From an uncultured Clostridia bacterium (GTDB taxonomy: Bacteria; Bacillota; Clostridia; Oscillospirales; Oscillospiraceae), in contig CANSSG010000015.1 of NCBI GenBank assembly GCA_947649615.1, positions 1 through 63,397 on the forward strand: a stretch of 63,397 bases of DNA, given 5' to 3'. The notes beneath the pieces were generated by a model, which had not been told where the DNA came from, made no database searches, and saw only the letters and a program-made list of their open reading frames with translations. Positions 8,416-16,767 of this stretch are shown piece after piece. How positions within the stretch are numbered: position 1 is the stretch's first letter; every line of letters starts with the position of its first letter. Both the position numbers and the translations under genes were made by a program.

Positions 8416-9387
8416 TTAATACAAGTACTTGGCCGTATAGTTCTTTCCGTTGCCGATGTATTTCATGATGCTGGCGCTCTGCTTGTTGCTGGAGGCAAAG
8501 GTGGGGTCCATCAGCTCCCACTCCTGGCCGTTGAAGAAGATCATGCCTTCCACCCAGCCCTCCGTCTCGCTCCAGACATTGATCCAGGCATGCTTCTGCC
8601 CGGTGCTGGTATAGCCCACCACCAGCTTGATCGGCACACCCTGGCTGCGGAGCATGGCGGCCATCAGGGCGGCATAGTCGAAGCAGATGCCCTTGCCCTC
8701 GCTGAGGACCTTGTCGATGTCCGGCAGGTAGTCATATTTAACGCTTTGGGCCTTGGCCGAGTCGTAGGTGAGGGCGTTGACGACGTAGTCGTAGATAACT
8801 TCTACCTTGCTGAGGTTATCCGCCGCGCCCTTTTCCGCAATCTGGTTGGCGGCCACTTGCAGCGCCGTGCTGTTCTCCGTGTAGTTCACGTATTGGTTCG
8901 GACGCAGGAAGGGGGCGAATTCATCGTCCATCTGCGCGTTGATGGTCAGGGACAGCTCCACATTATACTTATTGCCGGAGACGTTTTTATTTACGGTCAC
9001 CAGGTACTTGCCGTTGCCGTCGGAGAGGGGGAACACGTCGTACTCCCCGTCGGTGCGGAGGTAATACTGGTACTGGTCGCCGCCGCTCGGCCCTTTGACG
9101 ACCACCATAAGCTTCGGATTGCCGCCGCCATTCCATTTGACCATGAAATAGCCGTCCTTGACGTTGGAATAGTCGATCTCGGCGGAGCCGCCCTTCTCCA
9201 CCTTCGTGCCGGACGCCGCCGGGGAGAGCACCGTGCTGATGGCGGGCATTCCTGCAAGCGGCACCGCCTCGTCTATCAAGATTCCCAGCGGCACATCCTC
9301 CTCCGCAGGTGCGGCGGAGCATCCGCATACCGCGCCTGCCAGCAGCGTCAGGGCTAAGATCATGCTCAGTAATTTCGTTTTTTTCAT
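8416..9387 (-). CDS. Transglutaminase-like lipoprotein
   Basis: A 323-residue secreted protein with an N-terminal lipoprotein signal (LLAGAVCGCSA) that would anchor it to the outer face of the membrane. The C-terminal third is a transglutaminase-like (papain-fold) domain: Cys in GICFDYA near residue 234, His in KHAWINV near 265, and Asp in MDPTF near 292. These are the three expected catalytic residues. It is the first gene after the consensus promoter at 9477-9505 and leads into the pilus-like operon with only 19 bp between, so a role on pilin or cell-wall substrates is an inference from position. Confidence 0.85.
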   Translation of the reverse strand: MKKTKLLSMILALTLLAGAVCGCSAAPAEEDVPLGILIDEAVPLAGMPAISTVLSPAASGTKVEKGGSAEIDYSNVKDGYFMVKWNGGGNPKLMVVVKGPSGGDQYQYYLRTDGEYDVFPLSDGNGKYLVTVNKNVSGNKYNVELSLTINAQMDDEFAPFLRPNQYVNYTENSTALQVAANQIAEKGAADNLSKVEVIYDYVVNALTYDSAKAQSVKYDYLPDIDKVLSEGKGICFDYAALMAAMLRSQGVPIKLVVGYTSTGQKHAWINVWSETEGWVEGMIFFNGQEWELMDPTFASSNKQSASIMKYIGNGKNYTAKYLY

Positions 9388-9432
9388 AGCACACCATCCT
9401 GATCTTGTCTCGGATTATTGATTGGTCACGCC

Positions 9433-9464
9433 GGTGTGACTTGCTTTTCTTTCCAAATCACACC
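9433..9464. promoter_or_regulatory. Inverted repeat in the leader of the pilus operon
   Basis: GGTGTGA (9433-9439) and TCACACC (9458-9464) form a 7-bp inverted repeat with an 18-bp spacer just downstream of the promoter at 9477-9505. It could be an operator or a leader hairpin. Confidence 0.4.
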
Positions 9465-9476
9465 AGATTACTCGGT

Positions 9477-9505
9477 ATTATAGCACATGGGACGGTCGGT
9501 GTCAA
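9477..9505 (-). promoter_or_regulatory. Consensus promoter of the transglutaminase/pilus operon
   Basis: TTGACA, 17 bp, TATAAT on the minus strand: perfect matches at both boxes. The predicted transcript starts near 9470, about 80 nt before the ATG at 9387. Confidence 0.85.
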
Positions 9506-9515
9506 GGGACCGTGC

Positions 9516-9536
9516 AAAAAAACTCCCGCCAGGGAG
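9516..9536 (-). terminator. Terminator after the SDR reductase gene
   Basis: On the minus strand CTCCC and GGGAG pair over a 4-nt loop followed by seven Ts. It separates the reductase gene from the pilus operon promoter 11 bp further on. Confidence 0.7.
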
Positions 9537-9547
9537 GGTCCGCCCCC

Positions 9548-10339
9548 CTATCCCGCCACCTGCCGCAGCACCATGTCCACCGTAGCCTGCAAGGCTTCCG
9601 GAATCTCCCGCCGGCCCGGCAGCACGGACTGGCAGCCAACGGAGGAATCCTCCTCCCACCGGATGTTCCGCAGGCCCGCCCGCTCCGCCAGCCGTATCCG
9701 AAAGGCGCCGTGGGCGCATTCATCCCTGGTGCCTACATGGAAAATCCCATGCAGGCCCTCTTCCAGAATATACGCCGTCCACTCTGCAATTTGTTCGTCC
9801 GTGGTGAAGTTGAGCCTTATGCCGCTGTAAACGCGGACCGGCCTTCCCTCCCGGTTGGCGGCCCGCAAATCTGCCAGCCTGGGTGCGTTCCGGCCCCAGA
9901 TTTCCGGCGGGCGGAGGATCGCCAGGTTTTCCCCAAGCTTCTCTTGCAGCATGCGCTCACAGGCAATCTTGAACCGGCCGTAGCCGCTTTCCGCCCAGGG
10001 CGCATCGGTTTCGTAGTGGGACCGGTCCGTCTCGCCGTCGAATACGTTGGCGGTGGACAAATACACCATCCGCCCGCCCCGCCGCGATAAATCCTCCGCA
10101 GCAATCCGGTGAACCTCCATCTGCCGCGCAAAATCCCCCCGCAGGCAGGAAATGACCGTATGGGGCCGTATTTCCTCCAAAATCCGCTCCAAGCCGCCTT
10201 CCTCCACATCCAGCCGCCGCAGCCCGCCGTCCCCGCCGGGATGCCGGCAGGCGCCGTAAACCGTTTCCCCGGCGGAGGACAGCCGCCTGCGGATGCATGC
10301 CCCGGCTAAACCGGATGCGCCTAAAATCAAAACCGCCAT
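9548..10339 (-). CDS. RmlD-like NAD(P)-dependent sugar-nucleotide reductase/epimerase
   Basis: The 263-residue product is an extended short-chain dehydrogenase. It has the nucleotide-binding motif GASGLAG at residues 7-13, a STANVFDG strand, and an intact YGRFK catalytic Tyr-Lys pair near residue 120, as in dTDP-4-dehydrorhamnose reductase. It starts 9 bp after the PAP2 phosphatase gene and is probably co-transcribed with it. The actual substrate cannot be told from sequence; no other rml genes are present in the window. Confidence 0.8.
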   Translation of the reverse strand: MAVLILGASGLAGACIRRRLSSAGETVYGACRHPGGDGGLRRLDVEEGGLERILEEIRPHTVISCLRGDFARQMEVHRIAAEDLSRRGGRMVYLSTANVFDGETDRSHYETDAPWAESGYGRFKIACERMLQEKLGENLAILRPPEIWGRNAPRLADLRAANREGRPVRVYSGIRLNFTTDEQIAEWTAYILEEGLHGIFHVGTRDECAHGAFRIRLAERAGLRNIRWEEDSSVGCQSVLPGRREIPEALQATVDMVLRQVAG

Positions 10340-10348
10340 ACAGCCTCC

Positions 10349-11263
10349 CTACTGCGCATACCGCTCAAAAAAGCGGAACGTCATGGGCCAGACGCCCCCT
10401 GCTGCCAGGACCATCAAAAAATACCGGACCGCATGGGCCGCTTCGTGGCCGCCGCAGAGGGCCAGCAGCGGCGCTTTCAGAAGGCTCTTGACCAGAATCA
10501 CCAGTACCAGGCCGCCCAGCAGCTTGACGGCCTGCCCCCACCAGGGGGCGCGGTTGGGGAATTGCAGCAGCCGGTTGTCAAATACGCTGACCAGAAGCAT
10601 CCCGCCGACGGCGCCCGTCATGGAGTACGCGTTTTTAACCGCTTCCGCCAGATTTCCAGGGTCAATATCCGCCGGGAAGGGGAAAAACTCCATAAAACCG
10701 GTAAAGGCCAGGCTGAGCGCCAGCAGAACGCCTAAAATGACGTACATACGGTTGGGAAACCACAAAGTACTCTCAATCAGCGGGTACAGAACGAATACCA
10801 GCACTGCCGCGATGACAAAAGACACCCCTACGTCCGCCGGGGTGTGGACGCCCAAATACATCCGCGAAACCGGCACCAGCAGCGCCGCCGCCAGGCAGGC
10901 GAGCCGCAGCCACAGCCGCCCGGTGAACCGCGCCACGCCGCCAAAGAAGCCCACCGCCGTCTGGGTATGGCCGCTGGGGAAGCTATATCCCGCCGCTTCC
11001 GCGCGGGCGGACTCTACAATGGTGAAATCCGGGTCGCGCACCCAGGGCCGCGGCACCCGGCAGATGATTTTCAACCACTGGTTCACTAGAATGCCTACAA
11101 AACCAACGCTCAGCAGATAATACCCCTTCCGCTTGTCCACGCACCAGAAAACGAACAGCGCCCCGATCATAAAGAAGGTTTCCTCCCCCAGATGGGTCAC
11201 CAGGGACATGAACGCGTCCAGTACAGGATTGCGGATGGATTCAAACCAGTATAATAATTCCAT
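10349..11263 (-). CDS. PAP2-family membrane phosphatase
   Basis: A 304-residue polytopic protein with the three acid-phosphatase motifs: KIICRVPRP near 67, YSFPSGHT near 95 and SRMYLGVHTPADV near 132. Family members dephosphorylate lipid phosphates such as undecaprenyl diphosphate or phosphatidate on the outer face of the membrane. The long N-terminal half and extra C-terminal helices match the larger clostridial form. ATG at 11263 follows AAGGAGGAG; the promoter is at 11301-11330. Confidence 0.87.
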   Translation of the reverse strand: MELLYWFESIRNPVLDAFMSLVTHLGEETFFMIGALFVFWCVDKRKGYYLLSVGFVGILVNQWLKIICRVPRPWVRDPDFTIVESARAEAAGYSFPSGHTQTAVGFFGGVARFTGRLWLRLACLAAALLVPVSRMYLGVHTPADVGVSFVIAAVLVFVLYPLIESTLWFPNRMYVILGVLLALSLAFTGFMEFFPFPADIDPGNLAEAVKNAYSMTGAVGGMLLVSVFDNRLLQFPNRAPWWGQAVKLLGGLVLVILVKSLLKAPLLALCGGHEAAHAVRYFLMVLAAGGVWPMTFRFFERYAQ

Positions 11264-11300
11264 GGCGGCTTCTCCTCCTTGCCGGAAATTTCCTGCCCCT

Positions 11301-11330
11301 ATTATAATCCCCTCCCAGTGTGGAATGCAA
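11301..11330 (-). promoter_or_regulatory. Promoter of the PAP2 phosphatase operon
   Basis: TTGCAT, 18 bp, TATAAT on the minus strand, about 40 nt before the ATG at 11263. Confidence 0.6.
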
Positions 11331-11334
11331 GAGG

Positions 11335-11360
11335 AAAAGGGACCGCTTTTCAGCGACCCC
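11335..11360 (-). terminator. Terminator after the LytTR/DUF3021 pair
   Basis: An 8-bp stem with two G-T pairs (11353-11360 with 11339-11346) followed by TTTTCC on the minus strand, 10 bp past the DUF3021-like stop. Confidence 0.6.
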
Positions 11361-11369
11361 CCATTTGCG

Positions 11370-11819
11370 TTACTCCCCCTTCTCCTCCTTCTGCCTGCGG
11401 TACTGCCCCAGCATGCCGTCGTACTTCCTGCCGGTCATGCGGAAATAGATGTCAAAGCCGATGGTCATGCCAAGGAATGTCAGGAAAAATATGCCGATGA
11501 ACATAATCCACGCGCTGGCCCGTTCCACGGGAAACCACTCCGCTTTCCATGCCGCGAAGGATAGCACGGGCAGGAACAGCGCTGCAAACAGTACGCTCCG
11601 CCAGGTGTAGCGCATTTTCTTGAAAATCCAGTTGGAGAAGCATACCCCCTGAATCAGGGTGGCCGCCACGCTCACCGCGAGCAGGGTCCACAGCATGGCC
11701 AGAGAAATTTCATCGCTGCGGAACACCGTACAGAAAAACAGGTAAATCGCCATAGTCCCGGTATACAGATAGCATGTGGCCGCTTTCCATTCCATAACGC
11801 CCTTCAAAAACCGTTTCAT
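11370..11819 (-). CDS. DUF3021-type membrane protein
   Basis: A 149-residue protein with four predicted membrane helices (about 19-32, 41-61, 74-92 and 103-125) and charged termini, the pattern of DUF3021 proteins. In Firmicutes these are typically encoded directly after a LytTR regulator and are thought to control it. Here the ATG overlaps the LytTR stop codon (ATGA), consistent with tight coupling. Confidence 0.75.
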   Translation of the reverse strand: MKRFLKGVMEWKAATCYLYTGTMAIYLFFCTVFRSDEISLAMLWTLLAVSVAATLIQGVCFSNWIFKKMRYTWRSVLFAALFLPVLSFAAWKAEWFPVERASAWIMFIGIFFLTFLGMTIGFDIYFRMTGRKYDGMLGQYRRQKEEKGE

Positions 11820-12274
11820 TGCAGAATACTCCTTTCTAACTCCCGCAGTTTGTCCTTAAGCTCCCCGGCGTACTGGCGGGACACGTACACCTGCTCCCCG
11901 TTGTCCATGGTCACCAGCATCCGTCCCCCCAGCTCCGGCCGGATGGACTGGATGCGCCGGAAATTGACGATGGCCGACCGCCCAGCCCGGAGGAAGTCCA
12001 GTTCCCGCAGGGCTTCTTCCAATTCGTAGAGCTTCAGAGCGGACTCATAAACCGCATTCTCCGTATAGAGGAACGTTTTTTTGTCCGCCGTGTCGATGTA
12101 GAGGATGTCCTTCACATCCAGCAGGCGCCGTTCGCCGTCCTTCAGGCCGACCAGCTTTTTCTGGTAGACCCGCAGCATAGCGACCAGCCGCAGGATGTCC
12201 TCATCCGCCCGGGGGCAGTTGATGATTACTTCCGTCTCCGGATAGGCCGGATTCTGGTTCAAGGTGATTTTCAT
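11816..12274 (-). CDS. LytTR-type DNA-binding transcriptional regulator
   Basis: A 152-residue stand-alone LytTR protein without a receiver domain. The DNA-binding part spans about residues 50-147 (DVKDILYIDTADKKTFLY, FLRAGRSAIVNFRRI, VYVSRQYAGELK). The start ATG at 12274 follows AAAGGAGGGG. A longer in-frame reading to 12502 runs over the promoter and is not supported. Likely targets include its own operon with the DUF3021-like partner. Confidence 0.85.
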   Translation of the reverse strand: MKITLNQNPAYPETEVIINCPRADEDILRLVAMLRVYQKKLVGLKDGERRLLDVKDILYIDTADKKTFLYTENAVYESALKLYELEEALRELDFLRAGRSAIVNFRRIQSIRPELGGRMLVTMDNGEQVYVSRQYAGELKDKLRELERSILQ

Positions 12275-12296
12275 GGCGTCCCCTCCTTTCCCGTCC

Positions 12297-12324
12297 ATTC
12301 TAACAGAGGGTGGGCAGATTGCAA
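12297..12324 (-). promoter_or_regulatory. Promoter of the LytTR operon
   Basis: TTGCAA, 16 bp, TAGAAT on the minus strand. The start would lie only about 15-20 nt before the ATG. Confidence 0.45.
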
Positions 12325-12457
12325 GCCGTTTTGCCTGAGTGGGTACACGGCGGGCGTAAGCGGCGGTTTTGGGAGGGCGAAATATTTTTGGCAAGATTCC
12401 CTTGACGCTAACTATGTAACCGGGTTCTGCTTCTCGGTGCGGAAAAAGTAAACAGCA

Positions 12458-12492
12458 GGAAAAAGTGCGAAGAGGCAAACCCTTCGCACTTT
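12458..12492 (-). terminator. Terminator after the helix-rich hypothetical gene
   Basis: An 11-bp perfect stem (12482-12492 with 12462-12472) and 9-nt loop, followed on the minus strand by TTTTTCC. It starts 6 bp after the stop of the upstream gene. Confidence 0.85.
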
Positions 12493-12498
12493 CTTCTA

Positions 12499-12933
12499 TC
12501 ATAAATACTGCCGGATATCGGAGACAAGCTGTTCCTCCAGCCGGATCAGCCGTTTGGCGATGTCCTTGGAATCTTCATCCGCCGCCTTGTACTGGTTGAG
12601 GTACTTGTGGAGATACTTCGCCCCCATATTGCACCCGTCGGTCATAAGGCCGGCGACGGCCTGGTCGGACGGGTCCATTCCCAGCTTCACGTTGGTTTTC
12701 ATCCAGCTCATCCCCTTCGCCATAGGGCTTGGCTCTTTCCCCTCGTCGTGGTATTTATCCAACATCCCCTGCAATTCATGGTCCAGGGCTTCATGGGCCT
12801 GCTTGCAGTCCGCCAGCCGCTCCTTGAAATTCCTGTTTTGTACGGCGCCCAGCACCTCGCCGATGGACGCCGCCCCCATTTTCACGCCCGCGTCGCACTC
12901 CCGCAGCAGCTTAATGGTATCCGGTTCAATCAC
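12499..12933 (-). CDS. Helix-rich hypothetical protein (possible four-helix bundle)
   Basis: I do not recognise this 144-residue soluble protein with confidence. It is strongly helical with conserved-looking Glu/His positions (RLADCKQAHEALDHELQGML, RLIRLEEQLVSDIRQYL), which would suit a ferritin-like or DUF2383-like four-helix bundle. The start is GTG at 12933 with GGAGAGG 6 nt upstream. It is divergent from the tryptophanase gene and followed by a strong terminator, so it is probably monocistronic. Confidence 0.7.
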   Translation of the reverse strand: MIEPDTIKLLRECDAGVKMGAASIGEVLGAVQNRNFKERLADCKQAHEALDHELQGMLDKYHDEGKEPSPMAKGMSWMKTNVKLGMDPSDQAVAGLMTDGCNMGAKYLHKYLNQYKAADEDSKDIAKRLIRLEEQLVSDIRQYL

Positions 12934-13158
12934 GCAAATCCTCTCCTTCTCCTTAAGATACCGGTAGTATTTCCGCTTTTTCCGCCCTTACGCAGTGCAG
13001 AACCGGCGGGAATTTGTCTAATCCCACCAGAAAACGCCGGAAGCCGTGCGGCATCCTGTCTATTCTGAACATTTACTTCTTGCATTTAAAATGTTAAAGT
13101 GTTAAAGAAAACCAACGCCGGCTGCCGCCGCAGCCTATAAAAACAGAGGAGAGCAAAA

Positions 13159-14607
13159 ATGGCACAGATCACATTTTACAAGCACGACCCCATCCCCCTG
13201 GAAATGCACAAGGTCCGCATCGTACAGAAATTGAACCTGCTGCCCACCGCCCAACGGCTGCAAAAAATGAAGGACTCCGGCTACAACACCTTCCAGCTCC
13301 ACAACAGCGACATCTTCCTGGATATGCTCACCGACTCCGGCGTCAACGCCATGAGCGACGACATGGAATCCGCCATGCTCCGGGCGGACGACGCCTACGC
13401 CGGCAGCGAGAGCTATTTCCGCATGGAGAAAAAGCTGCAAGAGCTGTTCGGCATCCAGTACTGCCTCCCCGCCCACCAGGGCCGGGCCTGCGAGAACATC
13501 CTGGCCACCCGGTTCGTCAAGCCGGGCAGCTGCGTCATCATGAACTACCACTTCACCACTGCCAAGGCCCACATCACCCGGGTCGGCGGACGCGTGGAGG
13601 AACTGGTCAAGGACGAGGGCCTTGCCAGCAAGAGTACGCTCCCCTTCAAGGGCAACATCGACCTGGAAAAGCTGGAAGCCTGCATCCGCAGGGAAACCCC
13701 GGAGAACGTCCCCTTCGTGCGCCTGGAAGCAGGCACCAACCTCATTGGCGGCCAGCCTATTTCCTACGCCAACATGAAAGCCGCCACGGACGTCTGCAAA
13801 AAATACGGCGTCATGACGGTCCTGGACGCGTCCCTGCTCCAGGACAACCTGTACTTTATCAAAACCCGCGAGGAGGGCATGGCGGACAAGAGCGTCCGGG
13901 AAATCACCCGGATGGTCGCGGATTTGTTTGACATCATCTACTTTTCCGCCCGGAAGTTCGGCTTTGCCCGCGGCGGCGTCGTGCTGGTCCGCGACCGGGA
14001 TTTGTATTACTCCATGGAAGACTTAATCCCCATGTTCGAGGGCTTTTTGACTTACGGCGGCATGTCCGTCCGGGAAATCGAAGCCATGACGGTGGGCTTT
14101 GAGGAGAGCATGGATATGAACATCATCTCCCAAGGACCCCAGTTTGTGGGCTACTGCGTCAAACATCTGGACGATTACGGCGTCCCCGTCATCACCCCCG
14201 GCGGCGGCTTGGGTGCGCATCTGGACGCGGGCGAGTTCGTCAGGCACCTCCCCCAGGAGCAGTACCCCGCCGGGGCGCTGGTCTGCGCGCTCTACATCTG
14301 CGGCGGCATCCGCGGCATGGAGCGCGGCACCCTCTCCGAGGAGCGCAACGCCGACGGCAGCGAGCGCATGGCGTCTATGGAGCTGGTCCGCCTGGCCTTC
14401 CCCCGCCGGGTGTTCACCCTCTCCCAGACGGAGTACGTCATTGACCGGGTGAAGTGGCTCTACGACCACCGGGAGCTGATCGGCGGGCTGCGGTTCGTCC
14501 ATGAGCCGGCCACCCTGCGGTTCTTTACCGGCGTACTGGAACCCATTGGCGATTGGCCGGAAAAGCTGGCGGAGGCGTACATAAAAGATTTCGGCCCCGG
14601 CCAATAA
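13159..14607 (+). CDS. tnaA: Tryptophanase / tyrosine phenol-lyase family PLP lyase
   Basis: The 482-residue product belongs to the beta-eliminating lyases that split tryptophan to indole, pyruvate and ammonia (or tyrosine to phenol). Family landmarks are LTDSGVNAMSD, AYAGSESY, NLIGGQP and MERGTLSEERN. The PLP lysine lies in SARKFGFARGG near residue 265; the enterobacterial enzymes have GKKD there. The arginine found after DAT in TPL is replaced (DASLLQDN). This is the Firmicutes subtype and its substrate is less certain. AGGAG precedes the ATG. A weak TTGCAT-17-TAAAGA lies at 13080-13108. A hairpin follows the gene. Confidence 0.83.
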   Translation: MAQITFYKHDPIPLEMHKVRIVQKLNLLPTAQRLQKMKDSGYNTFQLHNSDIFLDMLTDSGVNAMSDDMESAMLRADDAYAGSESYFRMEKKLQELFGIQYCLPAHQGRACENILATRFVKPGSCVIMNYHFTTAKAHITRVGGRVEELVKDEGLASKSTLPFKGNIDLEKLEACIRRETPENVPFVRLEAGTNLIGGQPISYANMKAATDVCKKYGVMTVLDASLLQDNLYFIKTREEGMADKSVREITRMVADLFDIIYFSARKFGFARGGVVLVRDRDLYYSMEDLIPMFEGFLTYGGMSVREIEAMTVGFEESMDMNIISQGPQFVGYCVKHLDDYGVPVITPGGGLGAHLDAGEFVRHLPQEQYPAGALVCALYICGGIRGMERGTLSEERNADGSERMASMELVRLAFPRRVFTLSQTEYVIDRVKWLYDHRELIGGLRFVHEPATLRFFTGVLEPIGDWPEKLAEAYIKDFGPGQ

Positions 14608-14626
14608 CACTGGAATGGCCAAAAAT

Positions 14627-14649
14627 GGGCTGCCCTATTCGGGCAGCCC
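14627..14649 (+). terminator. Hairpin after the tryptophanase gene
   Basis: A perfect 9-bp stem GGGCTGCCC/GGGCAGCCC with a 5-nt loop, 19 bp after the stop. There is no T-run, so termination may be partial and the small gene at 14696 may be co-transcribed. Confidence 0.55.
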
Positions 14650-14695
14650 TGTGTGGGAGGCATCCCCCACACGCCGCATTTGGAAAGGAGCGCCC

Positions 14696-14887
14696 ATGAC
14701 AGAACTGGAAAAATATCAAGCCTTCCACCAGCAGATACGCCGGAGGAAGGCTGAGATTCCCGCTGAACTAGAGAGCTTGCGGCAGGCGGGCAAAGAAAAG
14801 ACGGTGACATACAAGGAACTGCTGGCGGAGAAGCTGACGGTCGAGGCGGTCCTCATCCGGCTCCGCTGGGCGGGCTTGGAGGATTGA
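14696..14887 (+). CDS. Small helical protein of unknown function
   Basis: A 63-residue, strongly charged, helical protein (LEKYQAFHQQIRRRKAEIP, KELLAEKLTVEAVLIRLRWAGL). The ATG at 14696 follows GGAAAGGAG with good spacing, which is the main reason to call it real. It lies between the tryptophanase hairpin and the convergent thrC gene, ending 10 bp from it. I know no family for it. Confidence 0.6.
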   Translation: MTELEKYQAFHQQIRRRKAEIPAELESLRQAGKEKTVTYKELLAEKLTVEAVLIRLRWAGLED

Positions 14888-14897
14888 CGCCCGCGCC

Positions 14898-16382
14898 CTA
14901 CCCCAAAAACGCCTGCACATTAGCCACCATGTTCTCCCGCTCGATAACGGCGGTGAACCTGGGGGCTTTTCCTTTCAGCGCGGCTAGCCGGGCCGGCGCA
15001 GCCACGCCGGTAACGTCCTGCATCTGGCTGATCCGCTCCAGGCTGCCGGCCACAGGGGGTACGCCGATGGCGTCCAACACGCTGCCGCAGAACTTATAGG
15101 GGCTGGCGGTGGAGACGAAAACCGCCGGCGTCTTATCCCCGGTCTCCTTGCGGTAGTCCGTCAAGACCTTGGCCGCCACAGCGGTGTGGGGGTCAATCAG
15201 ATAGTCGTATTCATGGAGCATTTTAATCGAGGCGGAGGTCTCCTCCTCACTGCAAAATCCGCCGTAAAATACTTCCTGCAACCGCTTTTTCATCTCCGGC
15301 ATAATCTCGTACCGCCCCGTCTGGTCAAGCTGCGCCATATACGTCCGGACCAGCTCGTCGTCGCCGCCGCTGAGGTCGAACAGCAGCCGTTCCAGGTTGC
15401 TTGAGATCAAAATATCCATAGACGGGGACATGGTCGTATGGAAGGGCCGGTTCCGGTCATACACGCCGGTGCGGATAAACGCGGTAAGCACATCGTTGCA
15501 GTTAGACGCGCAGATCAGCCGCCCCACCGGCAGGCCCATCCGCTTCGCGTAATAGCAGGCCAAAATATTCCCAAAATTCCCCGTAGGCACACAATAGTTC
15601 ACTGGCTCGCCCAATTTGATTTCATGGGCGTTGAGCAAGTCGCAATAGGCGGAGATATAGTATACTACCTGGGGCAGGATGCGCCCCCAGTTGATAGAGT
15701 TTGCGGAGGAGAGGAAATACCCCCGCCCCGCCAGCTCCTCCCGAAGCTGCTCATCGGAGAAGATGGCCTTGACGCCGTTCTGCGCGTCGTCGAAGTTGCC
15801 CTTCACCGCGCATACGCCCACATTACCGCCCTCCTGGGTGGCCATTTGCAGCTTTTGAACCTCGCTGACGCCGTTTTCCGGGTAAAAGACCAGGATTTTC
15901 GTCTGCTCCACATCCGCAAAGCCCTCCATAGCGGCCTTTCCCGTATCGCCGGAGGTCGCCACCAGTACGCAGGCGGTCTTTTTCTCCCCGGTCATCCGCA
16001 GGCTGGCGGACAAAAGCTGGGGCAGTATTTGCAGCGCCATATCCTTAAACGCGCTGGTAGGCCCGTGCCACAATTCCAGGCACCAGGTCCGCTTATCCAT
16101 CTGGTGCAGGGGGGCCACCTCGGGGTGGTCGAACTTATCCGGCCCATAGGCGATCTTGGTAAACAGATTCAGTTCCTCAGGCCGGAACTGCTCCAAGTAT
16201 TTCCCCATAATATACGCCGCCCGTTTGCGGTACGGCATGCCGCACAGAATCTCCACCTCCAAGGCGCTGATGCTGGGGAAGCTGACGGGCGTGAACAGGC
16301 CGCCGTCCCGGCTCAGGCCCATAGTAATCGCCTGGGCAGCACTTTTCCGAAGGTTTTTATCCCTTGTGCTCAAATATTGCAT
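14898..16382 (-). CDS. thrC: Threonine synthase
   Basis: Converts O-phosphohomoserine to threonine with PLP. The 494-residue product starts MQYLSTRDKN, typical of the long ThrC form, and carries the PLP lysine in TSAFKDMALQ near residue 111, the phosphate-binding loop ATSGDTGKAA, and PTGNFGNI. The start at 16382 has GGGAGG upstream and lies 25 bp after the yraN stop. It probably belongs to the rbgA-rnhB-yraN string. Confidence 0.95.
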   Translation of the reverse strand: MQYLSTRDKNLRKSAAQAITMGLSRDGGLFTPVSFPSISALEVEILCGMPYRKRAAYIMGKYLEQFRPEELNLFTKIAYGPDKFDHPEVAPLHQMDKRTWCLELWHGPTSAFKDMALQILPQLLSASLRMTGEKKTACVLVATSGDTGKAAMEGFADVEQTKILVFYPENGVSEVQKLQMATQEGGNVGVCAVKGNFDDAQNGVKAIFSDEQLREELAGRGYFLSSANSINWGRILPQVVYYISAYCDLLNAHEIKLGEPVNYCVPTGNFGNILACYYAKRMGLPVGRLICASNCNDVLTAFIRTGVYDRNRPFHTTMSPSMDILISSNLERLLFDLSGGDDELVRTYMAQLDQTGRYEIMPEMKKRLQEVFYGGFCSEEETSASIKMLHEYDYLIDPHTAVAAKVLTDYRKETGDKTPAVFVSTASPYKFCGSVLDAIGVPPVAGSLERISQMQDVTGVAAPARLAALKGKAPRFTAVIERENMVANVQAFLG

Positions 16383-16407
16383 ACTGTTTCCTCCCGAACG
16401 CGCCCGC

Positions 16408-16767
16408 TCAGAACGCGCTGATAATGTATTTAATCTGCCTGCGCCCATCCGGCCCGGCGGGATAGACCTCCGCCACATCGAACCGGCAGGGGCAGTCCTC
16501 CCCTGTCTGGGCCAGGTACCAGGACGCCGCGTCCCGCAGCTTCCGCTGCTTTGCGGCGGTCACCGCCTCCCTGGGCGGCGCAATCGCCCGGGACGAGCGC
16601 GTCTTGACCTCCACAAAGCACAGGACGCCGTCCGCCGTCCGGGCAATGAGGTCAATTTCCCCCCACCGGCAGCGGTACTGCCTTGCCACAATGGCACAGC
16701 CGCGGCGCTCCAGGCAATCCGCCACAGCCGCTTCCCCCCGGTCGCCCCGTTTTTTCCGCTCATCCAC
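16408..16767 (-). CDS. YraN/UPF0102 family nuclease-like protein
   Basis: A 119-residue protein of the YraN family, which has a restriction endonuclease-like fold. Conserved pieces are GDRGEAAVADCLERRG, the catalytic-type WGEIDLIAR...FVEVKTR (E-D-ExK pattern) and AVTAAKQRKLRDAA. Its exact role is not established. The start overlaps the end of rnhB by 8 bp, the usual gene neighbourhood of this family. Confidence 0.9.
   Translation of the reverse strand: MDERKKRGDRGEAAVADCLERRGCAIVARQYRCRWGEIDLIARTADGVLCFVEVKTRSSRAIAPPREAVTAAKQRKLRDAASWYLAQTGEDCPCRFDVAEVYPAGPDGRRQIKYIISAF

Noticed and set aside
12405-12440. CTTGACGCTAACTATG resembling a MerR-type operator/promoter
   Set aside because: No dyad of the right length, no matching -10, and no MerR gene nearby.
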